Shown: positions 48,145-57,865, counted from the stretch's first letter. The stretch: DNA of 64,000 bases from Rikenellaceae bacterium (GCA_015059965.1 SUZM01000006.1:1-64000), one strand, 5' to 3'. Made by a program: numbers and translations. The notes: generated from the sequence alone by a model not told the origin.

Positions 48145-48873
48145 TTAATTGCCTCCGCCAGCCTTGGGCGGGCCGGTCAGGTTGCCGCCTTCAACGTAGG
48201 GCAGATCGTCAAACGACTCCTCTTCTTCCTTCAGTGTAATTTCGGGCATATCCTCGATAAATTCGGCAAACGGTAAAAATATTTCGCCTTCAAAATAATT
48301 AAATTTTTTAGCCTTTTGCGACACCTCGAATTTAAAGTTTTTGCGGATTAAACTCTCTAATGTTGCTATTTGCTCGGGTTGAATCACATGATTTATATTT
48401 ACAGGAAACCCGGTTGCCGTTTCAAGAATATTTCCTTTATTGTCTACAACAACATAAACAAAGAGGTACCAATCATGGAATGGAATCAATTCCTCCTCTT
48501 TTGAGAATGCTTCTCGGATGGCATGGTAGAAATAATGTTTATAATAAGTTTGTGGGATGATGATTCCTGCAATTTCATCGACATGTTCAGAATATTCTAC
48601 GGCTGTACCATCTGCATATTGACTTCCTCCCATACGAAAATTTCGCACATCCTGCATAATTACACTATATTCGCCCCATTTTTGAGCCAATTCTTCAAAA
48701 CGCCCACGGAATTGTTCTCGCTTTTCCATAACACGTTCCGAATCATTCTTTATTCTATACGAGATCGAATCTATAGTTATAATTTTCCCATCACGGTAAT
48801 GCAGATAATCCACTTGTGACATCACCGGATATACTATAAATAGTGCTATGACTATAAAAAGAATTCGTTTCAT
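48145..48873 (-). CDS. Hypothetical secreted protein
   Basis: 242 aa with signal peptide MKRILFIVIALFIVYPVMSQ. Confidence 0.65.
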   Translation of the reverse strand: MKRILFIVIALFIVYPVMSQVDYLHYRDGKIITIDSISYRIKNDSERVMEKREQFRGRFEELAQKWGEYSVIMQDVRNFRMGGSQYADGTAVEYSEHVDEIAGIIIPQTYYKHYFYHAIREAFSKEEELIPFHDWYLFVYVVVDNKGNILETATGFPVNINHVIQPEQIATLESLIRKNFKFEVSQKAKKFNYFEGEIFLPFAEFIEDMPEITLKEEEESFDDLPYVEGGNLTGPPKAGGGN

Positions 48874-48874
48874 G

Positions 48875-50362
48875 TTATTTGCAATTTTTCATTAGTTCTT
48901 CAAAATTGTTAAATGTGCGACCAAAATCCGATTCAGGATATTTCTCTTTGTCCGAATATTTACTCAAAGTTCGTATTCGATCGCAGACGACATCGTAAGC
49001 ATGAAGGGTCTCGTCTTCATTTAGATCATGTGTTTTATTCCATATTTTTATGAGGTCTAACATTTTTTGTGTTCCTCCAAATTGTCCTACTTTTGTATCA
49101 TATAATCGTCCCAAATCTTCATAGCCCATCCGCCGATATTCATACCACAACCAACAAGCTTTGGCTTCAATCTCATAATTCAATTTATATGAATTAAAGC
49201 TTTCTGAACCAACTTGACTATGCTGGTAGGCATGAACCAACTCTTCAATTAATACATATGGTCTTTGTTGTCCGTTTTCATTCCCATCACCGAAATAGAT
49301 AGTGAATTCATTCCCATCATATCCATTTTTATGCGAATCGGAGTCAACTATAATGGTAATATCCGCCCCAATAGCATCAATCAGGGTTTTTCCCATGCAG
49401 TCGTTATAAATCTCATCCAAAATTTCGGCGACCAGTTCGCTGGTGGTTTGAATATGCTCATTCTTGTCATACTTGCCATCCTTAAGACTACTCTCCTTGC
49501 CCGTGTCGTCACCTATGGGATCATCCGGAATATTTGGTTTTGACGGATCTGTTACCTCCCAGTCGATGGGGTCAGGATCCGTTACCGGATTCTCGAGCTT
49601 GGGTAGACGAACGATCGGAGGAGCTGTAACGATTACAGGTGGAACATCTCCACCATCCAGGTCTTCTAGCGCACTTGATCGGGTCTCATCTCCGACAAAG
49701 ATACGGATATTTTCCACAATGCGGTTGTATTTCTCCACCTCTTCAAGCAACGAGGCATCGTCGGTCGCATCGCCCAAAAACGCATGGGATAGTTGGCGCC
49801 CATCTTCATGGCGTGAAGCGGCCACAGGAAACCCCCGTAGTGTGGTATAGACAATCACTCCCGAAAAGTCCTCTTTGGGCAGACTGTTCAAAAGCCCCTC
49901 TCCGGCATCCTGTTCATAGTTCTCTTCGGTCAGCCGATCGGGGAAATAGAACGCGACATAGGAGGTTGGATTGCGTTCGCGCAACCGCTCCTCGACAACC
50001 ACAAGGCGCGGAAAGACCGTAGAGCGCACCGCCGTGCTGTCGGGCAGATAGTGAACCTGCTCATAATACCTCTCAGCAATCACTTCCACGTCATAACTCT
50101 CGGAAAAATCACACTCCGAGTATTGTGCCCCATCCCACTAGGCTTCGAGGTTGCCCGAATAGAGGATTCCAAAGTCGCCCTCCGAGCGTGTAGCGCGGTT
50201 GCGGGCAGCCTCATGCGTGGCTCGTGCTCGTTTGAGGGTCAGATTTTGAGGTCTCGACAGGTCGGGTTCTGTATAGCCATTCGGCTCTTTGAAGCACCCC
50301 CACAGTTAAAGAGAGAGAATACCGCAAAGAATACCCTTTCTCAATAGAAATTTAGTTTTCAT
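48875..50362 (-). pseudogene. Putative lipoprotein with zincin-like motif, two in-frame stops
   Basis: Frame continuous from MKTKFLLRKGILCGILSL*LWGC... to the 404 aa ORF; TAA at 50306-50308, TAG at 50138-50140. Confidence 0.8.
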
Positions 50363-50861
50363 GGTACTTGAATTTAGATATTGGTAATTAATAGATTGGG
50401 TTGTCGGATTTAAAGGGCGCAAGTCTGGTGATCGGACAAGCGAATAAGACACTCCTCGCTCTTTCGGACAGCTCCCGGAACTTAGGAGAGCAGTTGTTGG
50501 GGTACGGTTCTCATAGGCGGAAATTTTTTGGTTCTGGTGTAAAGATAGAAAGGTAAATCGAAAATAGCAAGGGTTGGCGAGGGAAATTTCTTGCATGGCG
50601 TAAAAAAGAGGGTATTTCGCCCGCCAAGCGGGGGAGGGCAGATCGAATGGGCAACAGCCTCATTATGCTCTTCCCGGAAGGGGAAATTTACCTGTTGGAA
50701 TTGGCCGGTGGAAGAAAATGCGGCGCATTACAATTGCCAAGATCGGTCGTCGCCTTTTCGGGGCGGGCTCCAACATCGGTCGCCCGCAAAAGTCTTTTTG
50801 GCAAGTCTTTTGCTTGTCGAGGAGTAACGAACAAGCCAAATTAATATAAAAAAAGAGTATT

Positions 50862-51815
50862 ATGTTTTATCATTCCAAAGAGTTACAGTACAAGGCGAGG
50901 GTTTCGCGACCCGATGCCCGTTTTGCCCGACTGATGTTGGAGCAGTTTGGTGGGGCCAATGGTGAGTTGTCGGCCTCGATGCAGTACTTTCTGCAGGCCT
51001 TTGCCTGCCACAACCCCTATCCCGAGAAGTATGATATGCTGATGGACATTGCCACCGAGGAGCTCGGGCACCTCGAGATTGTGGGGGCAACGATTCAGAT
51101 GCTGCTCACCGGGGCCACGGGCAACCTCAAGGAGGTGGCCGAGCGCGGGCCGATCTTCGAGGAGGAGTTTTCGAAGGAGGATTTCATCCATGCCGGCTTT
51201 GCCAATAATCCGCAGTTCGGAGTGGTCTCGGGCGGAGGTCCGATCTTCTCCAACAGCAATGGCTTCCCCTGGCAGGCCACCTACATCAATGCCAACGGCG
51301 ACCTGACCGTTGATCTGCGGTCGAATCTCGCCTCGGAGTCGCGCGCCAAGATCACCTACGAATATCTGATGCAGTTCACCGACGACAAGTATGTGCTCGA
51401 CACGCTCAACTTCCTGATGGCCCGCGAGGTGGCCCACTACCAGCAGTTTGAGGCGGCCTTGGAGGGGATTAAGCCCAACTTCCCGCCGGGAATCTACCAG
51501 TGCGATCCGCGCTATACGAGCTTCTACTCCAACAATTCGACCGATGAGCAGCCCGTGCGTGCCGCCTGGAACAAGGGGCGCAGCACTCAGCTCGATGAGG
51601 AGTGGAACTATATGGGCGATCCGCGCCGAGAGGTGCTGCGCACCCAGGGGCTGACCGAACTCAAGGCCGAGGGGAGTCCCCGCACCCCCTCATCGGTGGA
51701 GGCTCACGACAAGAAACTCGGCAAGAGGCGCGCCGAGGAGATTCGCTCATCGACCCCCAAGGGCGAGCAGTGCTGGTGCGACTACGACGAGGAGCGTGAG
51801 CCCGTTGAGGCGTAG
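50862..51815 (+). CDS. Manganese catalase family protein
   Basis: 317 aa; MFYHSKELQYKARVSRPDARFARLMLEQFGGANGELSASMQYF; EELGHLE. Confidence 0.93.
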   Translation: MFYHSKELQYKARVSRPDARFARLMLEQFGGANGELSASMQYFLQAFACHNPYPEKYDMLMDIATEELGHLEIVGATIQMLLTGATGNLKEVAERGPIFEEEFSKEDFIHAGFANNPQFGVVSGGGPIFSNSNGFPWQATYINANGDLTVDLRSNLASESRAKITYEYLMQFTDDKYVLDTLNFLMAREVAHYQQFEAALEGIKPNFPPGIYQCDPRYTSFYSNNSTDEQPVRAAWNKGRSTQLDEEWNYMGDPRREVLRTQGLTELKAEGSPRTPSSVEAHDKKLGKRRAEEIRSSTPKGEQCWCDYDEEREPVEA

Positions 51816-51885
51816 CCCCCGAAACCGCAAGACAACCGGGTCCCGACAGGGCCTGAACAGCGATAACACTAAAATATAAACAGCC

Positions 51886-52083
51886 ATGAAGAGAAGTAAC
51901 ACCAAGACGAAGTCCGAATCCTCGGCTTCGCGTGGCACCGCCAAGAGCGGTAGCCCCTCGTCCGCATCGTCGGATGCCTCCGCTACCAGGGGGACCAACA
52001 GTTCGACTAATGCGGCCAGCCGCGCCAAGGGGTCGCGCAGCAATAATCCCACGGGGATCAACCAGTACACCAAGAAGAGGTGA
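51886..52083 (+). CDS. Small Ser/Thr/Asn-rich hydrophilic protein
   Basis: 65 aa, 70 nt after Mn catalase. Confidence 0.55.
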   Translation: MKRSNTKTKSESSASRGTAKSGSPSSASSDASATRGTNSSTNAASRAKGSRSNNPTGINQYTKKR

Positions 52084-52162
52084 TGGGTAGCGTGAACCCT
52101 CGGAGGGGCGGGGTGCCGGCAACTTTTGCGGCATCCCGCTTGCGCTTTTCTCCGCTCTTGAT

Positions 52163-52170
52163 TATCTTTG
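52163..52170 (+). promoter_or_regulatory. -7 element for the META-domain gene
   Basis: TATCTTTG. Confidence 0.5.
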
Positions 52171-52186
52171 CAAACAAAAAAACGCC

Positions 52187-52627
52187 ATGAAGACAAGTAA
52201 CCTGCTGCTCCGCCTGCTGGCGGTGGCACTTCTGATGGTCGGCTGCTGTGCGCCGTGCCGCACCTACCAAAAGCAACAACGCCCTCTGGAGGATACCGAG
52301 TGGCAGCTCATCCAGCTCCACGGCCGCAAGATCACCCCCACGGACGAGAACTTCAGCCTGCGCTTCACGCCGGGCGGCGAGGTGCAGGGCCGAGGTGCCT
52401 GTAACCGCCTGATGGGCAGCTATACGACGACCAAAGAGCGCTCGCTGAAGATCGGCCCGCTGGCCTCGACCCGCATGTTGTGTCGTGATCCCCATGAATC
52501 GGAGTTCTTCGCCGCCCTCGAAAAGGCTACACACTATGAGATGGACGGCCCGATGATGCTCCTGCTCTCCGATGGAGACCTGCTGGCCATCTTCCAATCG
52601 AAGGCCCCCTCACCCGCACAAGAGTAA
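52187..52627 (+). CDS. META-domain (HslJ-like) lipoprotein
   Basis: Lipobox LMVGC; DTEWQLIQLHGRKI; GRGACNRLMGSY. Confidence 0.85.
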   Translation: MKTSNLLLRLLAVALLMVGCCAPCRTYQKQQRPLEDTEWQLIQLHGRKITPTDENFSLRFTPGGEVQGRGACNRLMGSYTTTKERSLKIGPLASTRMLCRDPHESEFFAALEKATHYEMDGPMMLLLSDGDLLAIFQSKAPSPAQE

Positions 52628-52905
52628 CCGCCGGCTCTTTGCCGATGGCAAGTTTTTTGCGCTCACGGTAAATTTGCGGTGGAGCGAGAGATGGTGAATG
52701 GTGGTTTTAGAGTCTAAAGGATCAGACCCCGGAGGGGTCTCAAAAAGCTGCCGTGGTTAAGCGCCTGCGTTAGGGCTTTCCTCTCCGAAATTTGCAGATG
52801 ATCTGTTGTTATGCTCCACCGGAATTTTACAGTGAGCCCAAAACAGCCACGATATGCCACTGGTGCGCCCCTGCGCGGGCTGCTTAACTCATTGAACAAC
52901 AAAAA

Positions 52906-52935
52906 GGCGAGAAACGATATTTCTCGCCTTTGTTC
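52906..52935. terminator. Hairpin, terminator-like
   Basis: aaaaaggcgagaaacgatatttctcgccttt. Confidence 0.6.
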
Positions 52936-53230
52936 CATATTTGTTCAAAGGTAATTATATATCATTTTACACCTTGGTGTAAAATGACCTCTTTTTCAGC
53001 CGTCAGGCTGACTAAGTCCCCTGCCCGAGGCGGGGGATTTAGGGGGTGGGTCAGCATTTATAAACACGGCGGATCGCCGTGAGTAAAAAAAGTGTGCAAA
53101 GAGAATTTCGATCCCTATTGTGTAATCTTGTATATAAGCACCTTGTTCAAATGTATAACCTATATGCACGACAATTGGGCTAATGCTCACGCATATTCTA
53201 TTCAAACTTATGCGTCAAGCAACAACCCTT

Positions 53231-53566
53231 TCACCTCTCCTTGTCGCCCTCTTCTACTGATATTGTGTAACCGTATGACCACTCGCCAAAGTAGTAGCTA
53301 TAGCTTTTCTTCTCGCCGACACGGAGCGTATATGGCCCGTTTACGCTGCGAGATACATTAGTGATACTCAATGTGATATAATCTTCTCCAATTTCGATTA
53401 CATTCACATTATGATTTGGCCTTTTGCTCTGAGCCCAATCAATATATCCGAGTTTTAAGTTTGCTACAGGTATCTCATAGAGATCGTCGCCACCCATATC
53501 TCTACCTGTAACTTCACACTCCTTATATGAGGAGTCAACAAGCTTTAGAATTCTGTTATCAGCCAT
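53231..53566 (-). CDS. Hypothetical protein
   Basis: 111 aa, no recognised domain. Confidence 0.5.
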   Translation of the reverse strand: MADNRILKLVDSSYKECEVTGRDMGGDDLYEIPVANLKLGYIDWAQSKRPNHNVNVIEIGEDYITLSITNVSRSVNGPYTLRVGEKKSYSYYFGEWSYGYTISVEEGDKER

Positions 53567-53692
53567 AGTCGCATAGTTTTATTGGGCAAGTTACAAAAAT
53601 AATATCACAATACCAAAAACTTCCTTCAAATTTAGGCTTAACCACCAAAACCACATAAAGCGAAAAGGGAAAAACAAAGTTTTTCCCTTGCA

Positions 53693-53710
53693 GCACCCCC
53701 TCAGGCGCTT
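53693..53710 (-). repeat. Diverged tRNA-Lys 3'-end fragment
   Basis: gcaccccctcaggcgctt vs gtaccccctcaggggctc; preceded by gggaaaaacaaagtttttccc hairpin. Confidence 0.7.
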
Positions 53711-53848
53711 GACTGCGCTACTTGCAGTAGGCAGTCGTGTGCTCGAGAGTTTACACCCTCCCAACCTCCCTGGAAGGGAGGCGACTCCAGGGTTCTCGCT
53801 CCCTAAGGGCGCACAAAAAAGGGAAAGAGTTTCATCTTTCCCTTTCAG

Positions 53849-53868
53849 TACCCCCTCAGGGGCTCGAA
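53849..53868 (-). repeat. tRNA-Lys 3'-end fragment, 20 nt exact
   Basis: taccccctcaggggctcgaa identical to 54133-54152; preceded by gggaaagagtttcatctttccc hairpin. Confidence 0.88.
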
Positions 53869-54132
53869 GGTTGCTTGCAACCTCACCGAGGGAGTGTCGC
53901 AGTCGCCACTTGTGGCGGTGCGGGAGTACGACCGAGGTAACCCTCCCTAAATTCGAGTCCACTAACGGGGTAGATTGTTTTGGGGCAGATGTTGTTCTGC
54001 ATCAGCAGAATATGAGTAGAGTGATGATAGGTGCGAACTTGTGCGCTGACCTATCATCACTCTATTCATTACACGCACCGCGTACAGCTGCCCCCAAAAC
54101 AAAAAGCGAGAAACTTTCGTTTCTCGCTTCAG

Positions 54133-54205
54133 TACCCCCTCAGGGGCTCGAACCCTGGACCCCAACATTAAGAGTGTCGTGCTCTACCAACTGAGCTAAA
54201 GAGGC
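54133..54205 (-). tRNA. tRNA-Lys (anticodon CTT)
   Basis: GCCTCTTTAGCTCAGTTGGTAGAGCACGACACTCTTAATGTTGGGGTCCAGGGTTCGAGCCCCTGAGGGGGTA folds; loop CTCTTAA. Confidence 0.93.
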
Positions 54206-54230
54206 ATGCAATATCTTTCGATTGCGAGTG

Positions 54231-54238
54231 CAAAGATA
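54231..54238 (-). promoter_or_regulatory. -7 element of tRNA-Lys
   Basis: Minus strand TATCTTTG. Confidence 0.6.
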
Positions 54239-54443
54239 AGGCAACTTTTTATTCTGTGCAAATTTTTTTGCAACTTTTTTTCAAAAAAATAAATATTTCT
54301 AGTTTTTCTGTTTTTCTAATTCTGCTTATTCTCTTGAGTATCAACGAGAACTGCCTGGTGGCTGAAAAACCTCTGTTTTGGGGGCTCTTTTCAGCGGTTG
54401 GCGCCATTTCGGCGCTTTGAGGGCGGCTCTCCTCTCTTGGCGG

Positions 54444-55046
54444 TTATTTGGGAGAGATTTCGCGGCGGTTGATCAGGGCGTGGGTGATGGTCAGCTCATC
54501 CACATACTCCAGTTCGTCGCCGAAGCCGATGCCGCGGGCGATGGTGCTCACCTTTACGGCGGGGTATTGGTTGAGGCGGTTCATCAGGTAGAAGGAGGTG
54601 GTTTCGCCCTCGACCGAGGTGGAGATGGCGAGGATTACCTCGCGCACCTCGCCGCGGGCAATGCGTTCGAGCAGCAGGTCGATCTTCAGGTCCGAGGGGG
54701 CGATGCCCTGCATGGGGGAGATCACGCCTCCCAGGACGTGGTAGAGCCCGCGATATTGGCGGGTATGTTCGATCGAGAGGAGGTCGGCCACCTGCTCCAC
54801 CACGCAGATTGTCGAGCGGTCGCGTGTGGGGTCTTCGCAAATGGGGCATCGTTCGCGATCCGAGAGGTTGTTGCAGCAGTTGCAGTGGCGGATTTCGTTG
54901 CGGAAACGGTCGATGCTGCGCGTCATCTCGCCCACCGAGTCGGCCTCCATCTTCAGCAGGTGCATGGCCAGGCGGAGCGCCGTGCGGCGCCCGATTCCCG
55001 GGAGTTTTGAGAACTCCCCGACAACATCTTGCAGGAGTTGGGACAC
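54444..55046 (-). CDS. recR: Recombination protein RecR
   Basis: FSKLPGIGRRTALRLAMHLL; zinc finger CNCCNNLSDRERCPIC; GTG start at 55046 chosen (track ORF to 55085 overlaps batE). Confidence 0.92.
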   Translation of the reverse strand: MSQLLQDVVGEFSKLPGIGRRTALRLAMHLLKMEADSVGEMTRSIDRFRNEIRHCNCCNNLSDRERCPICEDPTRDRSTICVVEQVADLLSIEHTRQYRGLYHVLGGVISPMQGIAPSDLKIDLLLERIARGEVREVILAISTSVEGETTSFYLMNRLNQYPAVKVSTIARGIGFGDELEYVDELTITHALINRREISPK

Positions 55047-55051
55047 GGCGC

Positions 55052-55882
55052 TCAGATTACTTCGATATGACGACTTTCCAACCACCCCTTCTTGCCATCG
55101 GCCAGCGTGATCTCGCTCCAGTCGCCCATCTGCTCGCCCACGTCGAGGGTGGTTCCCTCATGGAGGACGAAGAGGTCGGTGGCGGCCTTATCCGGGGAGC
55201 TCTTTACCGGCACCGAAGTCGAGAGTACCACCGCCTTGTTGCGGCTGATCTGCTCCGAGCGGTCGGCAGCGGCGAAGGCCGTGCAGACCAGGAAGAGGAG
55301 TAGGGCGCAGAGCGTGGTGTAGAATCCCGCCTTGCGCAGGTTGAGCCGTTGCGAGAGGAGGTAGAAGAGTACTGCTCCGAGGGTCAGGGTGAGCAGGATG
55401 AGCGAGAGGATGGTCCAGGCGGTGCCGCTCAGGAGCGAGCGCACGGAGCGCATCCATGTCTTGAGGAAGAACTCGGGGATGGTCTCGATGCGGTCGATCG
55501 TGCGGTTCTCGGCCACCGAGAGGTTGTAGCGGGCATCCTCATCTGCGGGGTTGAGCCTCAGGGCGCGGTGGTAATAGAGGATCGCCTCGCCGAGCTTCTC
55601 CTCCTTGAAGGAGGCATTTCCGAGGTTGTAATAGAGCTTCGAGGAGTGCTCTCCGCGCTCGAGGATCTGGCGGTAGATGCGCGATGCCGTGTGGAAATCG
55701 GAGCGCAGGTAGGCGGTGTTGGCCTCGTCCCACAAGGCGCGGCTGTCGGCCTCTGCGGCTTGGGGGGCGGGAGCCTCGAGACCTCCGCCGGTGGTGTTTT
55801 GCAGGCTGTCGGCAACGGGCTCCTGTCCATAAAGCGTCAGGGCCGCCGCGCATAAGATAAGTGAAGCGAGCAGGCTTTTCAT
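55052..55882 (-). CDS. BatE-like TPR/SH3 protein
   Basis: 276 aa; TPR LYYNLGNASFKEEKLGEAILYYHRALRLNPADEDARYNL; two TMs; C-terminal SH3-like. Confidence 0.82.
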   Translation of the reverse strand: MKSLLASLILCAAALTLYGQEPVADSLQNTTGGGLEAPAPQAAEADSRALWDEANTAYLRSDFHTASRIYRQILERGEHSSKLYYNLGNASFKEEKLGEAILYYHRALRLNPADEDARYNLSVAENRTIDRIETIPEFFLKTWMRSVRSLLSGTAWTILSLILLTLTLGAVLFYLLSQRLNLRKAGFYTTLCALLLFLVCTAFAAADRSEQISRNKAVVLSTSVPVKSSPDKAATDLFVLHEGTTLDVGEQMGDWSEITLADGKKGWLESRHIEVI

Positions 55883-55888
55883 GGTTCG

Positions 55889-57736
55889 CTATCGTTTTTT
55901 GATGATCGACTCCAGGTGGGAGATCAGCTCCACACCCTCTTTATATACATCGCTCATGCGAGCGGAGGCCATGGGGGCATATTGGGCCTCTTCGCAGCGG
56001 GTGATAATCGAGCAGAAGGATTGCGCCTCGTCGGCGTTCACCCCGCGTTTGAGGAGCTCTTCGCGCACGTTCTCCTTGGTGAGGTTGGCTACCGGGATGT
56101 TGAACTTGTCGCTCATGTACCCCCACAGGGCGCGCGACATCTCCTCGTAGAAGGCGTAGCGGTTCTCCTCCTGCATGGCTCGCTTGGCGGCGCGGAAGCG
56201 CTGCACAGCCACCTTGCTGGCACGTTTGCCGCGAACCAGCACCGCATTACGGCTGTCGCGAATCTGCTTGCGCAGCAGCAGGAAGAGCGCCACGAAGGCT
56301 ACCAGGATCAGGATCACCCACAGGAAGTAGGATCCGCTGAAGAGCAGCGGTTGCCCTTGAGGCTTGAGGTGGGGATTGCCCGACTTGATGAAGCGGATAT
56401 CCTCGCCCAGCAGTCGCACCTCCTCCTTGGTGAGTCCCTTGACAATGCGGGCCTCGCTGCTGCCGCCCCGCTCATCGGGGGTGATGTTGAGCATCAGAGG
56501 TTGGGTTGCCAGGGTTACATACTGCCCCTTTTTGGGGTCGAAGTAGGTGAACTCCACAGGGGGGATCTCATACTCGCCCTCGGCGCGTGCGATGAAGGGG
56601 TACTCGAATTGGCGATAACCCGTGGCACCTCCGGCCGAGCTCTTGATCTGCTCGGTGGTCTTCACGTCATACTGCTCGAAGGAGGCGGGAAGCGAGAGCT
56701 TGGGGGCCTGCAGGAAGCGCAGGTTGCCCGAGCCCGAGAGGCGCAGCGTATAGGTGGCTGCCGAGTTGGCGGCCAGCTGCGTCGAGGGGGGCGTATCGTT
56801 CAGGGTGAAGTGGCCTACGGCACCCGTAAAGCTTGCGGGGGCACCTGCCGGCAACTCCTTGACCTGAAGGGTTACCTTCGGCGAGCGCACCTTGCGGTTT
56901 ACGTTGTAGATGTCGGGCATGTTGCCGAAGAAGGGGTCGCGGCTGCGGTTGTTCTGCACCACGACCTGCGCTACGGCCTCCACCTCGGCGGGCTCGATGG
57001 TCAGCGCTCCGGCCTGCTGCGGGTAGAGCAGGTATTCGCGCAGCACGACACTCTCATAAATCTTGCCGCCGATCGTCTCGCGCTGCTGGGGGTAGTTTTC
57101 GGCATTGAGCTCCTGGGTCCAGAAGCCGTTGAAGGCGGGGAATTTCGCATCGTTGAGCCCGACGAGGGTGATGCGGCGGTAGAGCTTGATGGCCGCCAAT
57201 ACGGGCTCGCCCTTGTATACCGACGAGCGCGACAGGGTTACGCGCAGCAGAATATCGTCGTCGGCCACCTGACCGCGAGGGGTCGAGGCCTCCTCCCGGG
57301 GCCTCTCGGTGCCGGAAGCGGCTCCGGGCTGCTCCTCTTCGCGGATCACCTCCACCTTCACGGGTGAGGTGCGATAGGGGGTGTCGTCCACCAGCACCTC
57401 CGCCACACCGATTGTGAAGGTGCCCGTTTGGGTGGGCATCAGCACATAAGTATAGGTGTACTCATGGGTCTGGGTTACCGAGCCGTTGATGTACTGCACG
57501 CTCGACCCGCGGTAGACCGAGGGGCCGGCAATCACATCAAAGCCCTCGAACGAGGGGGCCTCGAAGGTGTCGTCGTCGGGCTTGGCGTTGAGTTTGAACT
57601 CCACACGGAAAGCCTCACCGGCGGCCACCAGCATGGGGGCATTGGCCGTAAAGCTGACCTTTTCGGCCGCTAAGGCGAGGGTCGTCCACAGCACCATTCC
57701 CAGAATCAGGACCAGATGTCTAAAAAATGCCTTCAT
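55889..57736 (-). CDS. BatD family protein
   Basis: 615 aa; signal peptide; VYRGSSVQYINGSVTQTHEYTYTYVLMPTQTGTFTIG. Confidence 0.88.
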   Translation of the reverse strand: MKAFFRHLVLILGMVLWTTLALAAEKVSFTANAPMLVAAGEAFRVEFKLNAKPDDDTFEAPSFEGFDVIAGPSVYRGSSVQYINGSVTQTHEYTYTYVLMPTQTGTFTIGVAEVLVDDTPYRTSPVKVEVIREEEQPGAASGTERPREEASTPRGQVADDDILLRVTLSRSSVYKGEPVLAAIKLYRRITLVGLNDAKFPAFNGFWTQELNAENYPQQRETIGGKIYESVVLREYLLYPQQAGALTIEPAEVEAVAQVVVQNNRSRDPFFGNMPDIYNVNRKVRSPKVTLQVKELPAGAPASFTGAVGHFTLNDTPPSTQLAANSAATYTLRLSGSGNLRFLQAPKLSLPASFEQYDVKTTEQIKSSAGGATGYRQFEYPFIARAEGEYEIPPVEFTYFDPKKGQYVTLATQPLMLNITPDERGGSSEARIVKGLTKEEVRLLGEDIRFIKSGNPHLKPQGQPLLFSGSYFLWVILILVAFVALFLLLRKQIRDSRNAVLVRGKRASKVAVQRFRAAKRAMQEENRYAFYEEMSRALWGYMSDKFNIPVANLTKENVREELLKRGVNADEAQSFCSIITRCEEAQYAPMASARMSDVYKEGVELISHLESIIKKR

Positions 57737-57816
57737 GAAAACTTAAGTCTCTAATATGCACTTTACGCAACGAAAAAACGGTTGTTTTTCGTATGTGTCA
57801 TAAACAAAGAATCTTT

Positions 57817-57853
57817 GGGGATTGTCCTTAACAGCGGACAATCCCCAAAGTTT
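57817..57853 (-). terminator. Hairpin after fumarase gene
   Basis: tttggggattgtcc-ttaacagc-ggacaatccccaaa. Confidence 0.75.
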
Positions 57854-57865
57854 CGGCTTCACCGA

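Noticed and set aside
43600-52700. Genomic island or prophage
   Set aside because: No integrase, phage structural, plasmid or transposase genes; genes are typical chromosomal stress/envelope functions.
53688-54194. 168 aa ORF over the tRNA-Lys region
   Set aside because: Reads through tRNA-Lys and its fragments; non-coding.
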